Below, piece after piece: positions 46,595 through 55,696 of a stretch of 64,000 nt of DNA. Position 1 is the stretch's first letter, and each line of letters opens with the position of its first letter. Under the pieces are notes generated by a model that saw only the letters and a program-made list of their open reading frames with translations, was not told the DNA's origin and searched no databases. Location of the stretch: the NCBI GenBank assembly GCA_034667465.1, contig JAXDJV010000024.1:313312-377311 (forward strand), written 5' to 3'. The position numbers and the translations under genes are program-made. The stretch is from JAOBAU01 sp034667465. GTDB taxonomy: Bacteria > Acidobacteriota > Thermoanaerobaculia > Gp7-AA8.

Positions 46595-47803
46595 TCAGGT
46601 TCCGGCGGTCGTGTGCTCCTTCGGCGCCTCCTCGGCGCTCTTTTCACGGGGCTTCACGGTGGAGCGGATGACCATGATTTTGTTGAGGGTGTCGAACCAG
46701 AACGGCGCGCCCATCGAGACCGCGGCGGCCGTTATAAGCCAGCCGATCAGGTGCATTGGCGAGCCTTCGATGGCTTTGCACCAGACGTTGACATCTGTGC
46801 GCTTACTGCCGGCCGCGACTGCGGCATCCCGCCAGCTCTCGACTTCCCTTTCCCATCCGATCGGAAGCTTCAGCGCGTTGAGCGAGGTCGCGTACGTGCT
46901 GATGTTTTTCTGAATTCGCTGAGCCTCCGCCGTCGGATCCGGTTGAGCCGGCGACGCAGCTGTGGTCGTCGTCGCTGGCAGGTTCCCCGCCTGATGTTTC
47001 GCGAACGCGCCCGCCGCGGAAACCGCCGCGTCGCGCATTCCCTTGTTCATCCACAGCGACTGCACGATCGCGATCGTGTCGATGTTGAATGCGATCGCCA
47101 GCAGGAGCCCGATGCCGACGAGAATCTTGTGGCTGCGCCGCTTGTACCAGCCGGATACGCGGTCCATGCTGGAGTTGAACCACCCCTCGATGTTCGCTCG
47201 CACTTTCGACGCGTCGCCGCCGGCGGCGTCGATGGCGGTGACCAGCACTTTCGCAACGTCAGCGGGCATTGCCTGCAGTCGCTGCTCGGGAGTAAGCCGC
47301 TCCGTAGCGTCCGACTGAGCCTTCGTCGCCACTTCGCGCAACTTCTTCACGATGACTTCCGCGACGTTCTTGATCTTCGCCGCGTTCTGCACGATCTGAT
47401 TCGAGGGATCGGCTTTGACATCGCCGGCGACCGGCTGCGAAATCGGAGCGTCGGCAGGCGTGGCACCTGCCGCACCGGACTTATCGTCCGTCGACATGAA
47501 CAGATCCATCATCGCCAGCGCGAAGCTCCGCGCCGGGATGTACGCCGGCAACTTGTTCGTCCCCTTCGCCTCGGCGTGCGACTTGCCTTCGTACAAACTG
47601 AGAATGAGCGGATGCTCGTAGACCTGCTGCAGCAGTTTCGTGTCGCCCCGCAGCATTTCGAGAATCCCCTTCTCGAGATCTGACGCGCGGTACTTCAGGA
47701 AATTCTCTATGTACTCCGCGATCGCCGAGGCGATCAAACTTACCAGCAGGAACACGAAGACGACACCGATGGCAACGTCGAGCATGTCGAGACCGAGCAT
47801 CAC
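46595..47803 (-). CDS. conserved membrane protein of unknown function
   Basis: 402 aa. An N-terminal helix (LDVAIGVVFVFLLVSLIASAI, 6-27) precedes a helical cytoplasmic stretch; then two or three helices at about 225-250 and 350-375, with an Ala/Pro linker containing PATTTTAASPAQPDPT. No catalytic motif. CAGGAGGAAG 4 bp before the ATG is a strong ribosome site. Not recognised; family members seem conserved in unrelated bacteria. Confidence 0.55.
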   Translation of the reverse strand: MMLGLDMLDVAIGVVFVFLLVSLIASAIAEYIENFLKYRASDLEKGILEMLRGDTKLLQQVYEHPLILSLYEGKSHAEAKGTNKLPAYIPARSFALAMMDLFMSTDDKSGAAGATPADAPISQPVAGDVKADPSNQIVQNAAKIKNVAEVIVKKLREVATKAQSDATERLTPEQRLQAMPADVAKVLVTAIDAAGGDASKVRANIEGWFNSSMDRVSGWYKRRSHKILVGIGLLLAIAFNIDTIAIVQSLWMNKGMRDAAVSAAGAFAKHQAGNLPATTTTAASPAQPDPTAEAQRIQKNISTYATSLNALKLPIGWEREVESWRDAAVAAGSKRTDVNVWCKAIEGSPMHLIGWLITAAAVSMGAPFWFDTLNKIMVIRSTVKPREKSAEEAPKEHTTAGT

Positions 47804-47865
47804 TTCCTCCTGATTTTCAGACGGACCTGATCAGGAGTGTTCCGGGTGGCAGATTTCCCTACCGT

Positions 47866-48993
47866 CTACTGCGCAAAGAAATCCTTCACTTTGTCCAGCA
47901 CGCCCTTCGGCTCGGGCACGATCTCGCCCTGCGTCTGCGCGAAGCGCGCGAGGAGATCGCGCTGCTCGTCGGTCAGCGTCGTCGGGACGCGTACCGTGAC
48001 GTGCACGTAGTGATCGCCGCGGCCGCTTCCCTGCAGGAACTGCACGCCTTTGCTGCGCAGGCGGAAGACCTGATTCGGCTGCGTGCCGGCCGGGATCTTC
48101 AGCGATTCGTCGCCTTCGATCGTTTCGACCTTCAGGTCGGCGCCGAGCGATGCCTGCGTGATGCTGACCGACTCTTCGGAGTGGATGTCGTAGTCGCGGC
48201 GCTGGAACTTCGCGTGCTCTTTGACCGAGAGGAACACGTACAGATCGCCGGGAGGTCCGCCGTTGAATCCCGCTTCGCCTTCGCCCGCGACACGGAGGCG
48301 CGAGCCTTCGTCGACGCCGGCCGGAATCTTCACGGAGATCTTCTTCTCTTCGCGAACGCGGCCCGCACCGTTGCAGGTCACGCACGGATCCTTGATCACT
48401 TTGCCCGCGCCGCCGCACTGCGGACAAGTACGCGCGACTGCGAAGAATCCCTGCGAGTAGCGAACCTGGCCACGTCCGCCGCAGCCTGTGCAGCTGACCG
48501 GCTGCGTGCCCGGCTTCGCGCCGCTGCCGCTGCAGGTCACGCAATTGATGGTGCGCGGAATGTCGAGCGAGACGTCTTTGCCGAAAACCGCCTCTTCGAA
48601 TTCGAGCGTGAGGTCGTAGCGGAGATCGTTGCCGCGCGCGGCGCGTGTGCCGCCGCGACGGCGTCCGCCACCGAAGAAATCGCCGAAGCCGAACAGGTCG
48701 CCGAGGATGTCGCCGAAATCGGCGAACTGATTCGGATCGAACCCGCCCATGCCGCCGAGACCCTGATGACCGAAACGGTCGTACTTCGCGCGCTTCTCCT
48801 CATCGGAGAGCACGCCGTACGCTTCCGCCGCTTCCTTGAACTTCTCTTCCGCGTCCGGATCGCCGGGATTTTTGTCGGGGTGGTACTTCACCGCCAGCTT
48901 GCGGTAAGCCTTCTTGATCTCATCGACGTTCGCGCCTTTCGCGATGCCGAGCACTTCGTAGTAATCACGTTTTTCGGTCGTTGCCATCGTCAT
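47866..48993 (-). CDS. dnaJ: co-chaperone DnaJ
   Basis: 375 aa. J domain with HPD at 38-40, a Gly/Phe linker, the zinc region with four CxxCxGxG-type knuckles (CVTCSGSG, CTGCGGRG, CPQCGGAG, CVTCNGAG), and the C-terminal substrate domains. ATGA overlap with dnaK. Last gene of the heat-shock operon. Confidence 0.97.
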   Translation of the reverse strand: MTMATTEKRDYYEVLGIAKGANVDEIKKAYRKLAVKYHPDKNPGDPDAEEKFKEAAEAYGVLSDEEKRAKYDRFGHQGLGGMGGFDPNQFADFGDILGDLFGFGDFFGGGRRRGGTRAARGNDLRYDLTLEFEEAVFGKDVSLDIPRTINCVTCSGSGAKPGTQPVSCTGCGGRGQVRYSQGFFAVARTCPQCGGAGKVIKDPCVTCNGAGRVREEKKISVKIPAGVDEGSRLRVAGEGEAGFNGGPPGDLYVFLSVKEHAKFQRRDYDIHSEESVSITQASLGADLKVETIEGDESLKIPAGTQPNQVFRLRSKGVQFLQGSGRGDHYVHVTVRVPTTLTDEQRDLLARFAQTQGEIVPEPKGVLDKVKDFFAQ

Positions 48994-50837
48994 TTTTGCG
49001 GTGTCGTGTTCTCGCTCGGCGCGCCGGCCTTGAGCGGGTTGTAGAGCATGACGCTCGTTAGTACGCGCGCCGCGCTCTGCAGTTCGTAGATTCCATCATT
49101 GAGTCGCTGTTTCTCTTCCGAGGTCGCCATCGCCTTCGCGCTCGTGATGACTTTGTCGACCCGTTCGCGGTCGCCGTCGCTCAGCAGCTTGCCGAACTCA
49201 CGGAAGACCTTCTCGTTGGTGTAGATCATTCCCTCGAGCTTGTTCTGCAGCATCCGGATCTCGCGCCGCGCCGCGTCTGCTCGTGAATGCTCGGTCGCTT
49301 CAGTGATCAGGCGATCGATCTCGTCCTTCGAAAGTCCGCCGGCCGGATTGATCTGCACGCCGGTCGACTGACCGGTGGCCTGATCGCGCGCCGTGACGCT
49401 GACGATACCGTTCGAATCGATCGAGAACGTGACTTCGATCTGCGGAACGCCGCGCGGCGCCGGCGGAATGCCGACGAGATCGAACTTGCCGAGCGATTTG
49501 TTTTCGCGCGCGAACTCGCGCTCGCCCTGCAGCACGTGAACCTGCACTTTGCTCTGGTGATCGGAAACGGTCGTGAAGATCAGCGCGTTCTTGGTCGGGA
49601 TCGTGGCGTTGCGCTCGATGATCTTCGTAAACAATCCGCCGTGCGTCTCGATGCCGAGCGAAAGCGGTGTGACATCGAGCAGGATCATGTCCTTGATGTC
49701 GCCGCGCATGATCCCGCCCTGAATGGCGGCGCCGACCGCGACCACTTCATCGGGATTGATGTTGCGATTCGGTTCTTTGCCGAAGACCGCCTGAACGGCT
49801 TCGACGACTTTCGGCATGCGCGTCTGGCCGCCGACGAGCACGACTTCGTCGATCTGCGCCGCGGTCACGCCGGCCTGTTTCATCGCGTCGTTGACCGGAT
49901 CGATGGTCCGCTGCACGAGGTCGTCGACCATCTTTTCGTATTCGCGCCGCGTCAGGACGGAGTTGAGATGCTTCGGTCCATTCGCGTCGGCGGAGATGAA
50001 CGGCAGCGTGATGCGCGTTTCGTCGGCGACCGAGAGCTCGTGTTTGGCGCGCTCGGCGGCTTCTTTCAATCGCTGCAGCGCCATCCGGTCTTCACGAAGA
50101 TCGATCTGCGTCTCTTTCTCGAACTGCTCGATGAGCCAGTCCATGATCCGCTTGTCGAAATCTTCGCCGCCGAGGTACGTGTCGCCGGAGGTCGAGAGAA
50201 CTTCGAAGAGACCGTCTTCGAGCTTGAGGATCGAGATGTCGAACGTACCGCCGCCGAGGTCGTAGACGGCGATGAGCTGGTTCTGTTTGTTGTCGAGACC
50301 GTACGCGAGCGCGGCCGCGGTCGGCTCGTTGATGATGCGCAGCACTTCGAGGCCGGCGATCCTGCCGGCGTCGCGCGTCGCCTGACGCTGCGAGTCGTTG
50401 AAGTACGCCGGGACGGTGATGATCGCTTCGGTGACCGGCTCGCCGAGGAACTCTTCGGCGAACGCTTTGATCTCGATCAGGACGAACGCGGAGACCTCTT
50501 CCGGCGAATACTCGCGGTCGCGGATCTTGACCTTGATGTCGCCGTTCGACGCCGGAACGATCTGATACGGAAGAACCTGTTTCGCGCGCGACACTTCGTC
50601 CGATTCGTACTTCCGTCCGATGAGTCGTTTGATCGCGTAAATCGTATTGAACGGGTTCGTGATCGCCTGGCGTTTCGCAATCTGCCCGACGAGTCTCTCG
50701 CCATCCTCGGTGAATCCGACGACCGACGGCGTGGTGCGGCTTCCTTCGCGATTCGGAATGACCTGTGGCGTCGTGACGTCGACGACTGCGACGCACGAGT
50801 TCGTGGTACCGAGATCGATTCCTATGATTTTAGGCAT
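48990..50837 (-). CDS. dnaK: chaperone DnaK
   Basis: 615 aa. Hsp70: GIDLGTTNSCVAV near the start, DLGGGTFDISIL, VGGQTRMPKV and the substrate-binding domain ending ANLSKDEI-like (GGLSKDEIDRLI). C-terminal lid slightly short of E. coli. Third gene of hrcA-grpE-dnaK-dnaJ. Confidence 0.97.
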   Translation of the reverse strand: MPKIIGIDLGTTNSCVAVVDVTTPQVIPNREGSRTTPSVVGFTEDGERLVGQIAKRQAITNPFNTIYAIKRLIGRKYESDEVSRAKQVLPYQIVPASNGDIKVKIRDREYSPEEVSAFVLIEIKAFAEEFLGEPVTEAIITVPAYFNDSQRQATRDAGRIAGLEVLRIINEPTAAALAYGLDNKQNQLIAVYDLGGGTFDISILKLEDGLFEVLSTSGDTYLGGEDFDKRIMDWLIEQFEKETQIDLREDRMALQRLKEAAERAKHELSVADETRITLPFISADANGPKHLNSVLTRREYEKMVDDLVQRTIDPVNDAMKQAGVTAAQIDEVVLVGGQTRMPKVVEAVQAVFGKEPNRNINPDEVVAVGAAIQGGIMRGDIKDMILLDVTPLSLGIETHGGLFTKIIERNATIPTKNALIFTTVSDHQSKVQVHVLQGEREFARENKSLGKFDLVGIPPAPRGVPQIEVTFSIDSNGIVSVTARDQATGQSTGVQINPAGGLSKDEIDRLITEATEHSRADAARREIRMLQNKLEGMIYTNEKVFREFGKLLSDGDRERVDKVITSAKAMATSEEKQRLNDGIYELQSAARVLTSVMLYNPLKAGAPSENTTPQK

Positions 50838-50869
50838 GGGTCAATGGCACGTGCCGGCACTTCGGCTCG

Positions 50870-51496
50870 TCAGGATGCCACATCCCCTTCCGGTCCGCCG
50901 ACCGCGACTTTCACGAGCGCCGGACGCAGCAGGCGGTCATTCAGGAAGTAACCCTTTTGCAGCACGTCAACAACCGTGTGGGACGGAACCGACGAATTCT
51001 CTTCGCGCACGACCGCTTCGTGGATATTCGGATCAAACCTGACGTTCGATTCCGTGATCGCGCGCAATCCCGCTTTCTGCAGCGATTCCGCGAGCTGCTT
51101 GTAAATCAGCGAAACGCCTTTGTGAAAATCGTCGTCTTCCTCGGAGTGCTCGAGCGCGCGCTCGAAGTTGTCGAGCACCGGGAGCAGATCCTTCATCGTG
51201 CCGGCCAGTGCGTAGCGGAAGAAATCCTGCTTTTCCCGCTCGGCGCGTTTCCGGAAATTCTCGTAGTCGGCCATCGTGCGTAGCACGCGGTCACGCAGCT
51301 CGCGGTTTTCCGTGCGCAGCGCTTCATCGGTGACCGGGAAACCGTCGCCCGGCACGCCGACCGCGTCAACGGCCTGCTGCGCCGCGAGCTCCATCTCGTG
51401 CTCGATGTCCTCGACGCTGCTGCCGCTGTCTTCGATCACGTAAGTGTCGTCGTCACCGCCGCTGCCTTCTCGTTTGCGATCGTTCTCGTCAGTCAC
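50870..51496 (-). CDS. grpE: nucleotide exchange factor GrpE
   Basis: 208 aa, GTG start. Acidic N-terminus (DDTYVIEDSGS), long coiled coil 60-110 (ENRELRDRVLRTMADYENFRKR), beta domain with VLDNFERAL and the C-terminal signature PALVKVAVGG. Overlaps hrcA (GTGA). Confidence 0.94.
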   Translation of the reverse strand: MTDENDRKREGSGGDDDTYVIEDSGSSVEDIEHEMELAAQQAVDAVGVPGDGFPVTDEALRTENRELRDRVLRTMADYENFRKRAEREKQDFFRYALAGTMKDLLPVLDNFERALEHSEEDDDFHKGVSLIYKQLAESLQKAGLRAITESNVRFDPNIHEAVVREENSSVPSHTVVDVLQKGYFLNDRLLRPALVKVAVGGPEGDVAS

Positions 51497-52566
51497 TGTC
51501 GATACTCCTCTTCTTCTTCGATCTTCCTGCTCAGCGTGCGGCCGAGGTAATCGACCAGCGGCGCCATCCGCGCGTACTCCATCCGCATCGGGCCGATGAT
51601 TCCGACCATTCCGAGCGGCGCGGCGTGCGTGCCGTAGCGGCGCGCGACAATACTGAAGTTATGGATCTGCGTGAAGTCGCTTTCGGACCCGATCAGGATC
51701 TGCAGCCCGTCGGCGACGAGACACGATTCCAGAATCTCGACCAGCTTCTCCTTCTCCTGCAGCGCGAGAAACGTCTTGCGCAGTGAGATGGCGTCCGCAA
51801 ACTCGGGCTTGGTCAGGATCGACGCGGCCCCTTCGACGTACAGCTCGTGCTCGACCGGTGCCATCTCACCGACCGCTTCAATCCCGAGCGAGATGGTTTT
51901 CTGCAGCATGACGTCATGCTGTGCTCGCTCTTCTTCCGTCATACGGATGAGGCGGCGTCGAATGGCGTCGAGCGTCATGCCGCCGAATTCGGTAGTGATG
52001 TAGCGGCTGATGCGCTGCAGTTCGTCGCGCGTGAAGCTGTGCCGCGTCTCGACGATCTTGTTCACGACGACGCCGTTCGCGCCGACGATCACGCACATGA
52101 TCTTGCTCTCGGCGACGAGAACGAAATCGAACGAGCGCATGGCGAACTGCAGCAGCGTCGGCATGAAGACGACGCCGACCTGATCGCTGAGCTGCGAAAG
52201 AACCTGCGACGCCTGGTGCAACATCGCGTCGAACTCATCCACATGACCGACCTGATCGTCGATGGCGTCGCGCTCGCGCTGCGTGAGGTTGCGCGACTTC
52301 ATCAGGTAATCGATGAAAAACCGATAGCCGCGATCGGTCGGCACGCGGCCGGCGGATGTGTGCGGCTGCGCGAGATAGCCGAGGTCTTCGAGATCGGCCA
52401 TGACGTTGCGCAGACTGGCGGGTGAAAGCTGAAAACGGCCGCATTTCGCGAGCGAGCGGGAGCTGATCGCCTCACCCGACGCGATGTGCTGCAGGACGAT
52501 CTCGCGCAGCACCTCACGGGCGCGGCTGTCGAGCTCATCGCCGTAAATCTCCAGTTTCGATACCAT
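51493..52566 (-). CDS. hrcA: heat-inducible transcription repressor HrcA
   Basis: 357 aa. N-terminal winged helix (LDSRAREVLREIVLQHIASGEAISSRSLAK), GVVFMP, the C-terminal EEEYRQ end, and full length. Binds CIRCE and represses the chaperone operon. CIRCE lies 12-39 bp upstream of its ATG, overlapping its own promoter. Confidence 0.95.
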   Translation of the reverse strand: MVSKLEIYGDELDSRAREVLREIVLQHIASGEAISSRSLAKCGRFQLSPASLRNVMADLEDLGYLAQPHTSAGRVPTDRGYRFFIDYLMKSRNLTQRERDAIDDQVGHVDEFDAMLHQASQVLSQLSDQVGVVFMPTLLQFAMRSFDFVLVAESKIMCVIVGANGVVVNKIVETRHSFTRDELQRISRYITTEFGGMTLDAIRRRLIRMTEEERAQHDVMLQKTISLGIEAVGEMAPVEHELYVEGAASILTKPEFADAISLRKTFLALQEKEKLVEILESCLVADGLQILIGSESDFTQIHNFSIVARRYGTHAAPLGMVGIIGPMRMEYARMAPLVDYLGRTLSRKIEEEEEYRQ

Positions 52567-52576
52567 GCTGGTCTGC

Positions 52577-52605
52577 GATTAGCACTCTCAGAATGAGAGT
52601 GTCAA
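52577..52605 (-). promoter_or_regulatory. CIRCE operator overlapping the hrcA promoter
   Basis: TTAGCACTC (52579-52587), nine bases, GAGTGTCAA (52597-52605), a near-consensus CIRCE. On the minus strand TTGACA (52605-52600), a 17-bp spacer and CTAATC (52582-52577) form a sigma-70-like promoter, so HrcA would cover both boxes. The start site predicted is only a few bases before the ATG at 52566. Confidence 0.88.
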
Positions 52606-52613
52606 GACCAACG

Positions 52614-53258
52614 ATGCAGAACAGCTTGCGATTCCTTACGTTTAGCCTCGTCGCCGCGCTGTCGCTGTCGGTGAACGCCGCGGTCGTCGACCGTGTCGCT
52701 GCCGTGCTCGACCGTCAGGTGCTGACTGTGAGCGAGATCAGTCAGATGGTCGAGCTCCGCTTTTTTCAGCGCGAGCCGAAGCAGACGCAGGATGAATATC
52801 GCCGCGCGGTGCTGGAAGCGTTGATCGCGCAGGCGCTCCGCTTCCGCGACGTCGAGCGTTTCGGCGCGCAGGACATCCCGAAGGATTCGATCGAGGCGCG
52901 GCTGCACGAGATCGCGGGACGCTTCGCGTCGCCAGCTGAGTTCGACGCGGCCGTCGCACGCGCCGAGCTGACGCAGGATGAAGTGCGCGCGCTCGTGAAG
53001 CGACAGCTGCAGGTCGAGGCGTACGTCCAGGAGCGTTTCGCGCCGATGATCTTCGTCAGCACCGAGGAGATCGAGACGTATTACAACGGTCCGTGGACTG
53101 CGCAACGCCGCGCGCGATCGCTGGCGGTGCCGCCGCTCAGCGAAGTGCGCGAAGAGATCCGCGCGGCGCTCAAGTCGTCACGCCTGCAGGAAGAGATCGA
53201 TCGCTGGACGAGCCAGCTGCGCGCGCGGGCGAACGTCGATATCTACGCGTGGCGCTAA
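52614..53258 (+). CDS. secreted SurA-N-like protein
   Basis: 214 aa from ATG at 52614 (another in-frame ATG at 52593 lies inside CIRCE). Signal peptide with FSLVAALSLSVNAA. The mature part resembles the SurA/PpiD N-terminal chaperone module (VVDRVAAVLDRQVLTVSEI) and continues with helices, without a PpiC/parvulin domain. A periplasmic outer-membrane-protein chaperone is plausible; possibly divergently controlled by CIRCE. Overlaps the DUF983 gene by 4 bp. Confidence 0.65.
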   Translation: MQNSLRFLTFSLVAALSLSVNAAVVDRVAAVLDRQVLTVSEISQMVELRFFQREPKQTQDEYRRAVLEALIAQALRFRDVERFGAQDIPKDSIEARLHEIAGRFASPAEFDAAVARAELTQDEVRALVKRQLQVEAYVQERFAPMIFVSTEEIETYYNGPWTAQRRARSLAVPPLSEVREEIRAALKSSRLQEEIDRWTSQLRARANVDIYAWR

Positions 53259-53644
53259 ACGCGGTGCAGCTCGTCTGACGGATCGCTGAGATAGACGCGC
53301 GAGAGGTAATCGAGCGCGAGAGCCAGTCCCTGGCGCGGACGCAGCGTCGCGAAGAGCGGCAACAGCAGCGCGACCGCGAAGGCCAGCGACGTCATCCAGT
53401 TCGTCGCACGAAATCCGAAGTAGATGGCGACGATGCCGATCAGCACCGGGATGCGGTCGGTGATGATGATGAACATCCACGTGTCGCCGTAGTTGCGCTG
53501 ATAGAGAAGATTGCATTCCGAGCAGCGCTCGTACGTCTCGAGCCGGCGACGAAAGAGCGCCCCTTCTCCGCAACGCGGACAGCGACCGCGCAGCCCGCGC
53601 TTCAGCACGGTGCCGATCGGCTGTCGATCGTTGATGTTGGACAT
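53255..53644 (-). CDS. DUF983 membrane protein
   Basis: 129 aa from ATG at 53644. N-terminal CPRCGEG and CSECNLL zinc knuckle, then two helices, YFGFRAT-NWMTS spacing as in DUF983. Some members relate to cytochrome oxidase assembly in alphaproteobacteria; no evidence here. A longer frame to 53704 exists. Confidence 0.68.
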   Translation of the reverse strand: MSNINDRQPIGTVLKRGLRGRCPRCGEGALFRRRLETYERCSECNLLYQRNYGDTWMFIIITDRIPVLIGIVAIYFGFRATNWMTSLAFAVALLLPLFATLRPRQGLALALDYLSRVYLSDPSDELHRV

Positions 53645-53736
53645 GCACCGATTTGAACGATGGTCGCACCGCGGCGATTCCGTCGATACTTGTCGCATGC
53701 TCATCCGAACGGCTGCGAAACAATAAGGAGGCGACG

Positions 53737-54378
53737 ATGCCGAAACGGACCTATGCGCTCGCCGATGGCGGCCCGGAGCGACTCGAGCTCGTCTGGAAGT
53801 TCAACTGGAAGGACCTCGTCGTGAAGCTCGACGGGCAGCAGATCGGCGGCCCGTTCAGCAAGGCGGATCTCGAGCGTCAGGTGCTCGTAACGCTACCCGA
53901 CAACAGCATGCTCGGCGTGATGCTCGAGCGCTCGCTGCATCAGGTCGATCTGCACGTGAACCTCAACGGCAAGCCGCTGCCCGGTTCGGCGTCGCATCCG
54001 CAGACACAACTGCAAGGCGCTTACGCGTCGATCTTTTTCGTCGCCGGCGTGAACATCATCCTCGGCGCCGGCGCACTCGCTTTCGGCTGGCAGGTGCTGA
54101 CCGAGATCGGCGGCGGAGTCGGAAGCCTGATCTACGGCGGCGTCTTCCTCGCGCTCGGCCTGTTCGTGATGATGCAGCGCTCGCGCGTTGCGCTCGGGAT
54201 CGCCCTCGCGCTCTTCGCCGTCGACTCAGCGCTCATCATGTTCAATGCGTTCACCGGACCCGGCAACCCGGGGTTCCATGGCGTGATCATGCGCGTCCTC
54301 ATCATCGCCTTCATGTTTCGCGGATTCGCCGCGATCGGCGAGCTCGAACGGGCCGACGTCCAGGCGCGCGGAGTCTGA
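53737..54378 (+). CDS. membrane protein with soluble N-terminal domain
   Basis: 213 aa from ATG at 53737, preceded by AAGGAGG at a good distance. Soluble residues 1-95 (beta-rich, VWKFNWKDLVVKLDGQQIGGP) and four helices from 103 to 205. Not recognised as a known family. Tightly followed by the NAD(P)-binding gene. Confidence 0.55.
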   Translation: MPKRTYALADGGPERLELVWKFNWKDLVVKLDGQQIGGPFSKADLERQVLVTLPDNSMLGVMLERSLHQVDLHVNLNGKPLPGSASHPQTQLQGAYASIFFVAGVNIILGAGALAFGWQVLTEIGGGVGSLIYGGVFLALGLFVMMQRSRVALGIALALFAVDSALIMFNAFTGPGNPGFHGVIMRVLIIAFMFRGFAAIGELERADVQARGV

Positions 54379-54380
54379 CG

Positions 54381-55052
54381 ATGCGCGCGATCGTCATCGG
54401 CGCAACCGGCGCCGTCGGCTCCTCGCTCGTACGCGAACTGCTCGCGTCGCCGCGCGTCGAGTACGTCGTGACGCTGACGCGCCGGCCGGTCGATTTCGGT
54501 CCGCAGCCGAAGCTCGTGTCGCGCGTCATCGATCTCGCTGACATCGAGCGCGAGACGACCGACGCGGCGCTCGGCTGCGACACGGCGTTCTGCACGATGG
54601 GCGTCGGACAGCCGCGCAAACTGTCGAAGGAAGAAGTCCGACGGGTCGACGTCGAATACGCGGCGGCATTCGCGCGCGGCGCACGCGCCGGCGGCGTTCG
54701 TCATATCTCGCTCCTCTCGTCGGTCGGCGCGAATTCGAAAGCGAGCTCGTTCTATCTGTGGCTCAAAGGTGAAGCGGAAGCGGGCGTAGTCGCAGCAGGC
54801 ATTGCGCGAACAAGCCTCTTTCGTCCGAGTCTGCTCGTCACGAAGGAGATTCGTTACGGTTTACAGGATCGTCTGACGCAGGCGCTCTTTCCGCCGATCA
54901 GTCATCTGCTGCCGGCACGGTTTCATCCGATCGCCGTCGAAGACCTCGGCCGCGCGATGCGCATCAACGCGGAGCGCGACGCGCCGGACGGCGTGGAGAT
55001 TCTCCAATACCCGCAATTCGCGGCGCTGCTAAAGTCAATTTCCGGGGTCTGA
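54381..55052 (+). CDS. NAD(P)-binding protein, HTATIP2/short-chain-like
   Basis: 223 aa. Rossmann motif VIGATGAVGSSL at the start, then CTMGVGQPRK and HISLLSSVGANS and a typical SFYLWLKGEAE helix. Atypical-SDR type (NAD(P)H-binding, NAD_binding_10). Substrate unknown. Its TGA (55050-55052) is in repeat R2. Confidence 0.75.
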   Translation: MRAIVIGATGAVGSSLVRELLASPRVEYVVTLTRRPVDFGPQPKLVSRVIDLADIERETTDAALGCDTAFCTMGVGQPRKLSKEEVRRVDVEYAAAFARGARAGGVRHISLLSSVGANSKASSFYLWLKGEAEAGVVAAGIARTSLFRPSLLVTKEIRYGLQDRLTQALFPPISHLLPARFHPIAVEDLGRAMRINAERDAPDGVEILQYPQFAALLKSISGV

Positions 55053-55070
55053 CCCCCGAAGTTGACTTTA
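55031..55070. repeat. dispersed inverted repeat family R2, copy b
   Basis: AAAGTCAATTTCC then GGGGTCTGACCCC then CGAAGTTGACTTTA; same architecture as 15619-15658. It contains the stop codons of both converging genes (TGA 55050-55052; minus-strand TAA 55070-55068). Confidence 0.9.
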
Positions 55071-55640
55071 CTTCTTCGTCCACTCCAGCGCCCACTGGCA
55101 GTCGACGTCGCCGCGCGTAAGACAGACGTCGTGATCGACGTGGACGATTCGCACGCCGGTCATGTCGCCGAGGCCTTCGATCCAGCCGGTGAGCCGCGCG
55201 CAATGCGCTTCCTCCGACGGAAACATCGCGAGGCGGATGCGCGCGGAGTTGTCGGTGACGTTCTCAACCGACAGCGCGCCGTGGCTGTGCACCGTCGACC
55301 AGAGTGACGATGCTTTTTTCAGCAGCGCAGTCGGCGTCAGCACGATCGTGAAGAAGCGATAGACGCCGAGCGCGTCGCGCAGCTCGGCGGCGCCGGCGCG
55401 GCGTCCGAAGTGATCGAGCGATTCGCCCTTCGCCTTCGCCGCTTCGACCGTCAGCCGATTCAGCGTGAACTCCGACACCTTCTCACTGGCGAGAATCGCT
55501 TTGCGCGAAGCGATTTCGCGATCGCCAGCCGGCAGCGCGCTCATTGCGGCCTCGCGTTGCGCGGGCGTCAGATCACTGTCGATGAACTTCAGCAGGCTGC
55601 GGAGAATCGCGCCTTTCGTGGTCGCATCAGCATCAGACAT
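55068..55640 (-). CDS. hypothetical protein, TIGR02265/DUF2378-like
   Basis: 190 aa. N-terminal helical half and a C-terminal alpha-beta half with HGALSVENV, GWIEGLGDMTGV, and DHDVCLTRGDVDCQWALEW. These phrases recall the myxobacterial DUF2378 family (heme/NO- or V4R-like folds). Function unknown and assignment weak. The stop is provided by repeat R2. Confidence 0.45.
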   Translation of the reverse strand: MSDADATTKGAILRSLLKFIDSDLTPAQREAAMSALPAGDREIASRKAILASEKVSEFTLNRLTVEAAKAKGESLDHFGRRAGAAELRDALGVYRFFTIVLTPTALLKKASSLWSTVHSHGALSVENVTDNSARIRLAMFPSEEAHCARLTGWIEGLGDMTGVRIVHVDHDVCLTRGDVDCQWALEWTKK

Positions 55641-55696
55641 TGCGGGAACCTCGCCGTCTTCTGCTGTATGGTACGGCGTCGGAAGGAAACGAAACC

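Noticed and set aside
47826..47835. 10-bp palindrome CCTGATCAGG upstream of the membrane protein at 46.6-47.8 kb
   Set aside because: Too short, no second site; operator role cannot be supported.
49287..50951. Plus-strand frame of about 550 codons opposite dnaK
   Set aside because: Antisense shadow of dnaK; no motifs or ribosome site.
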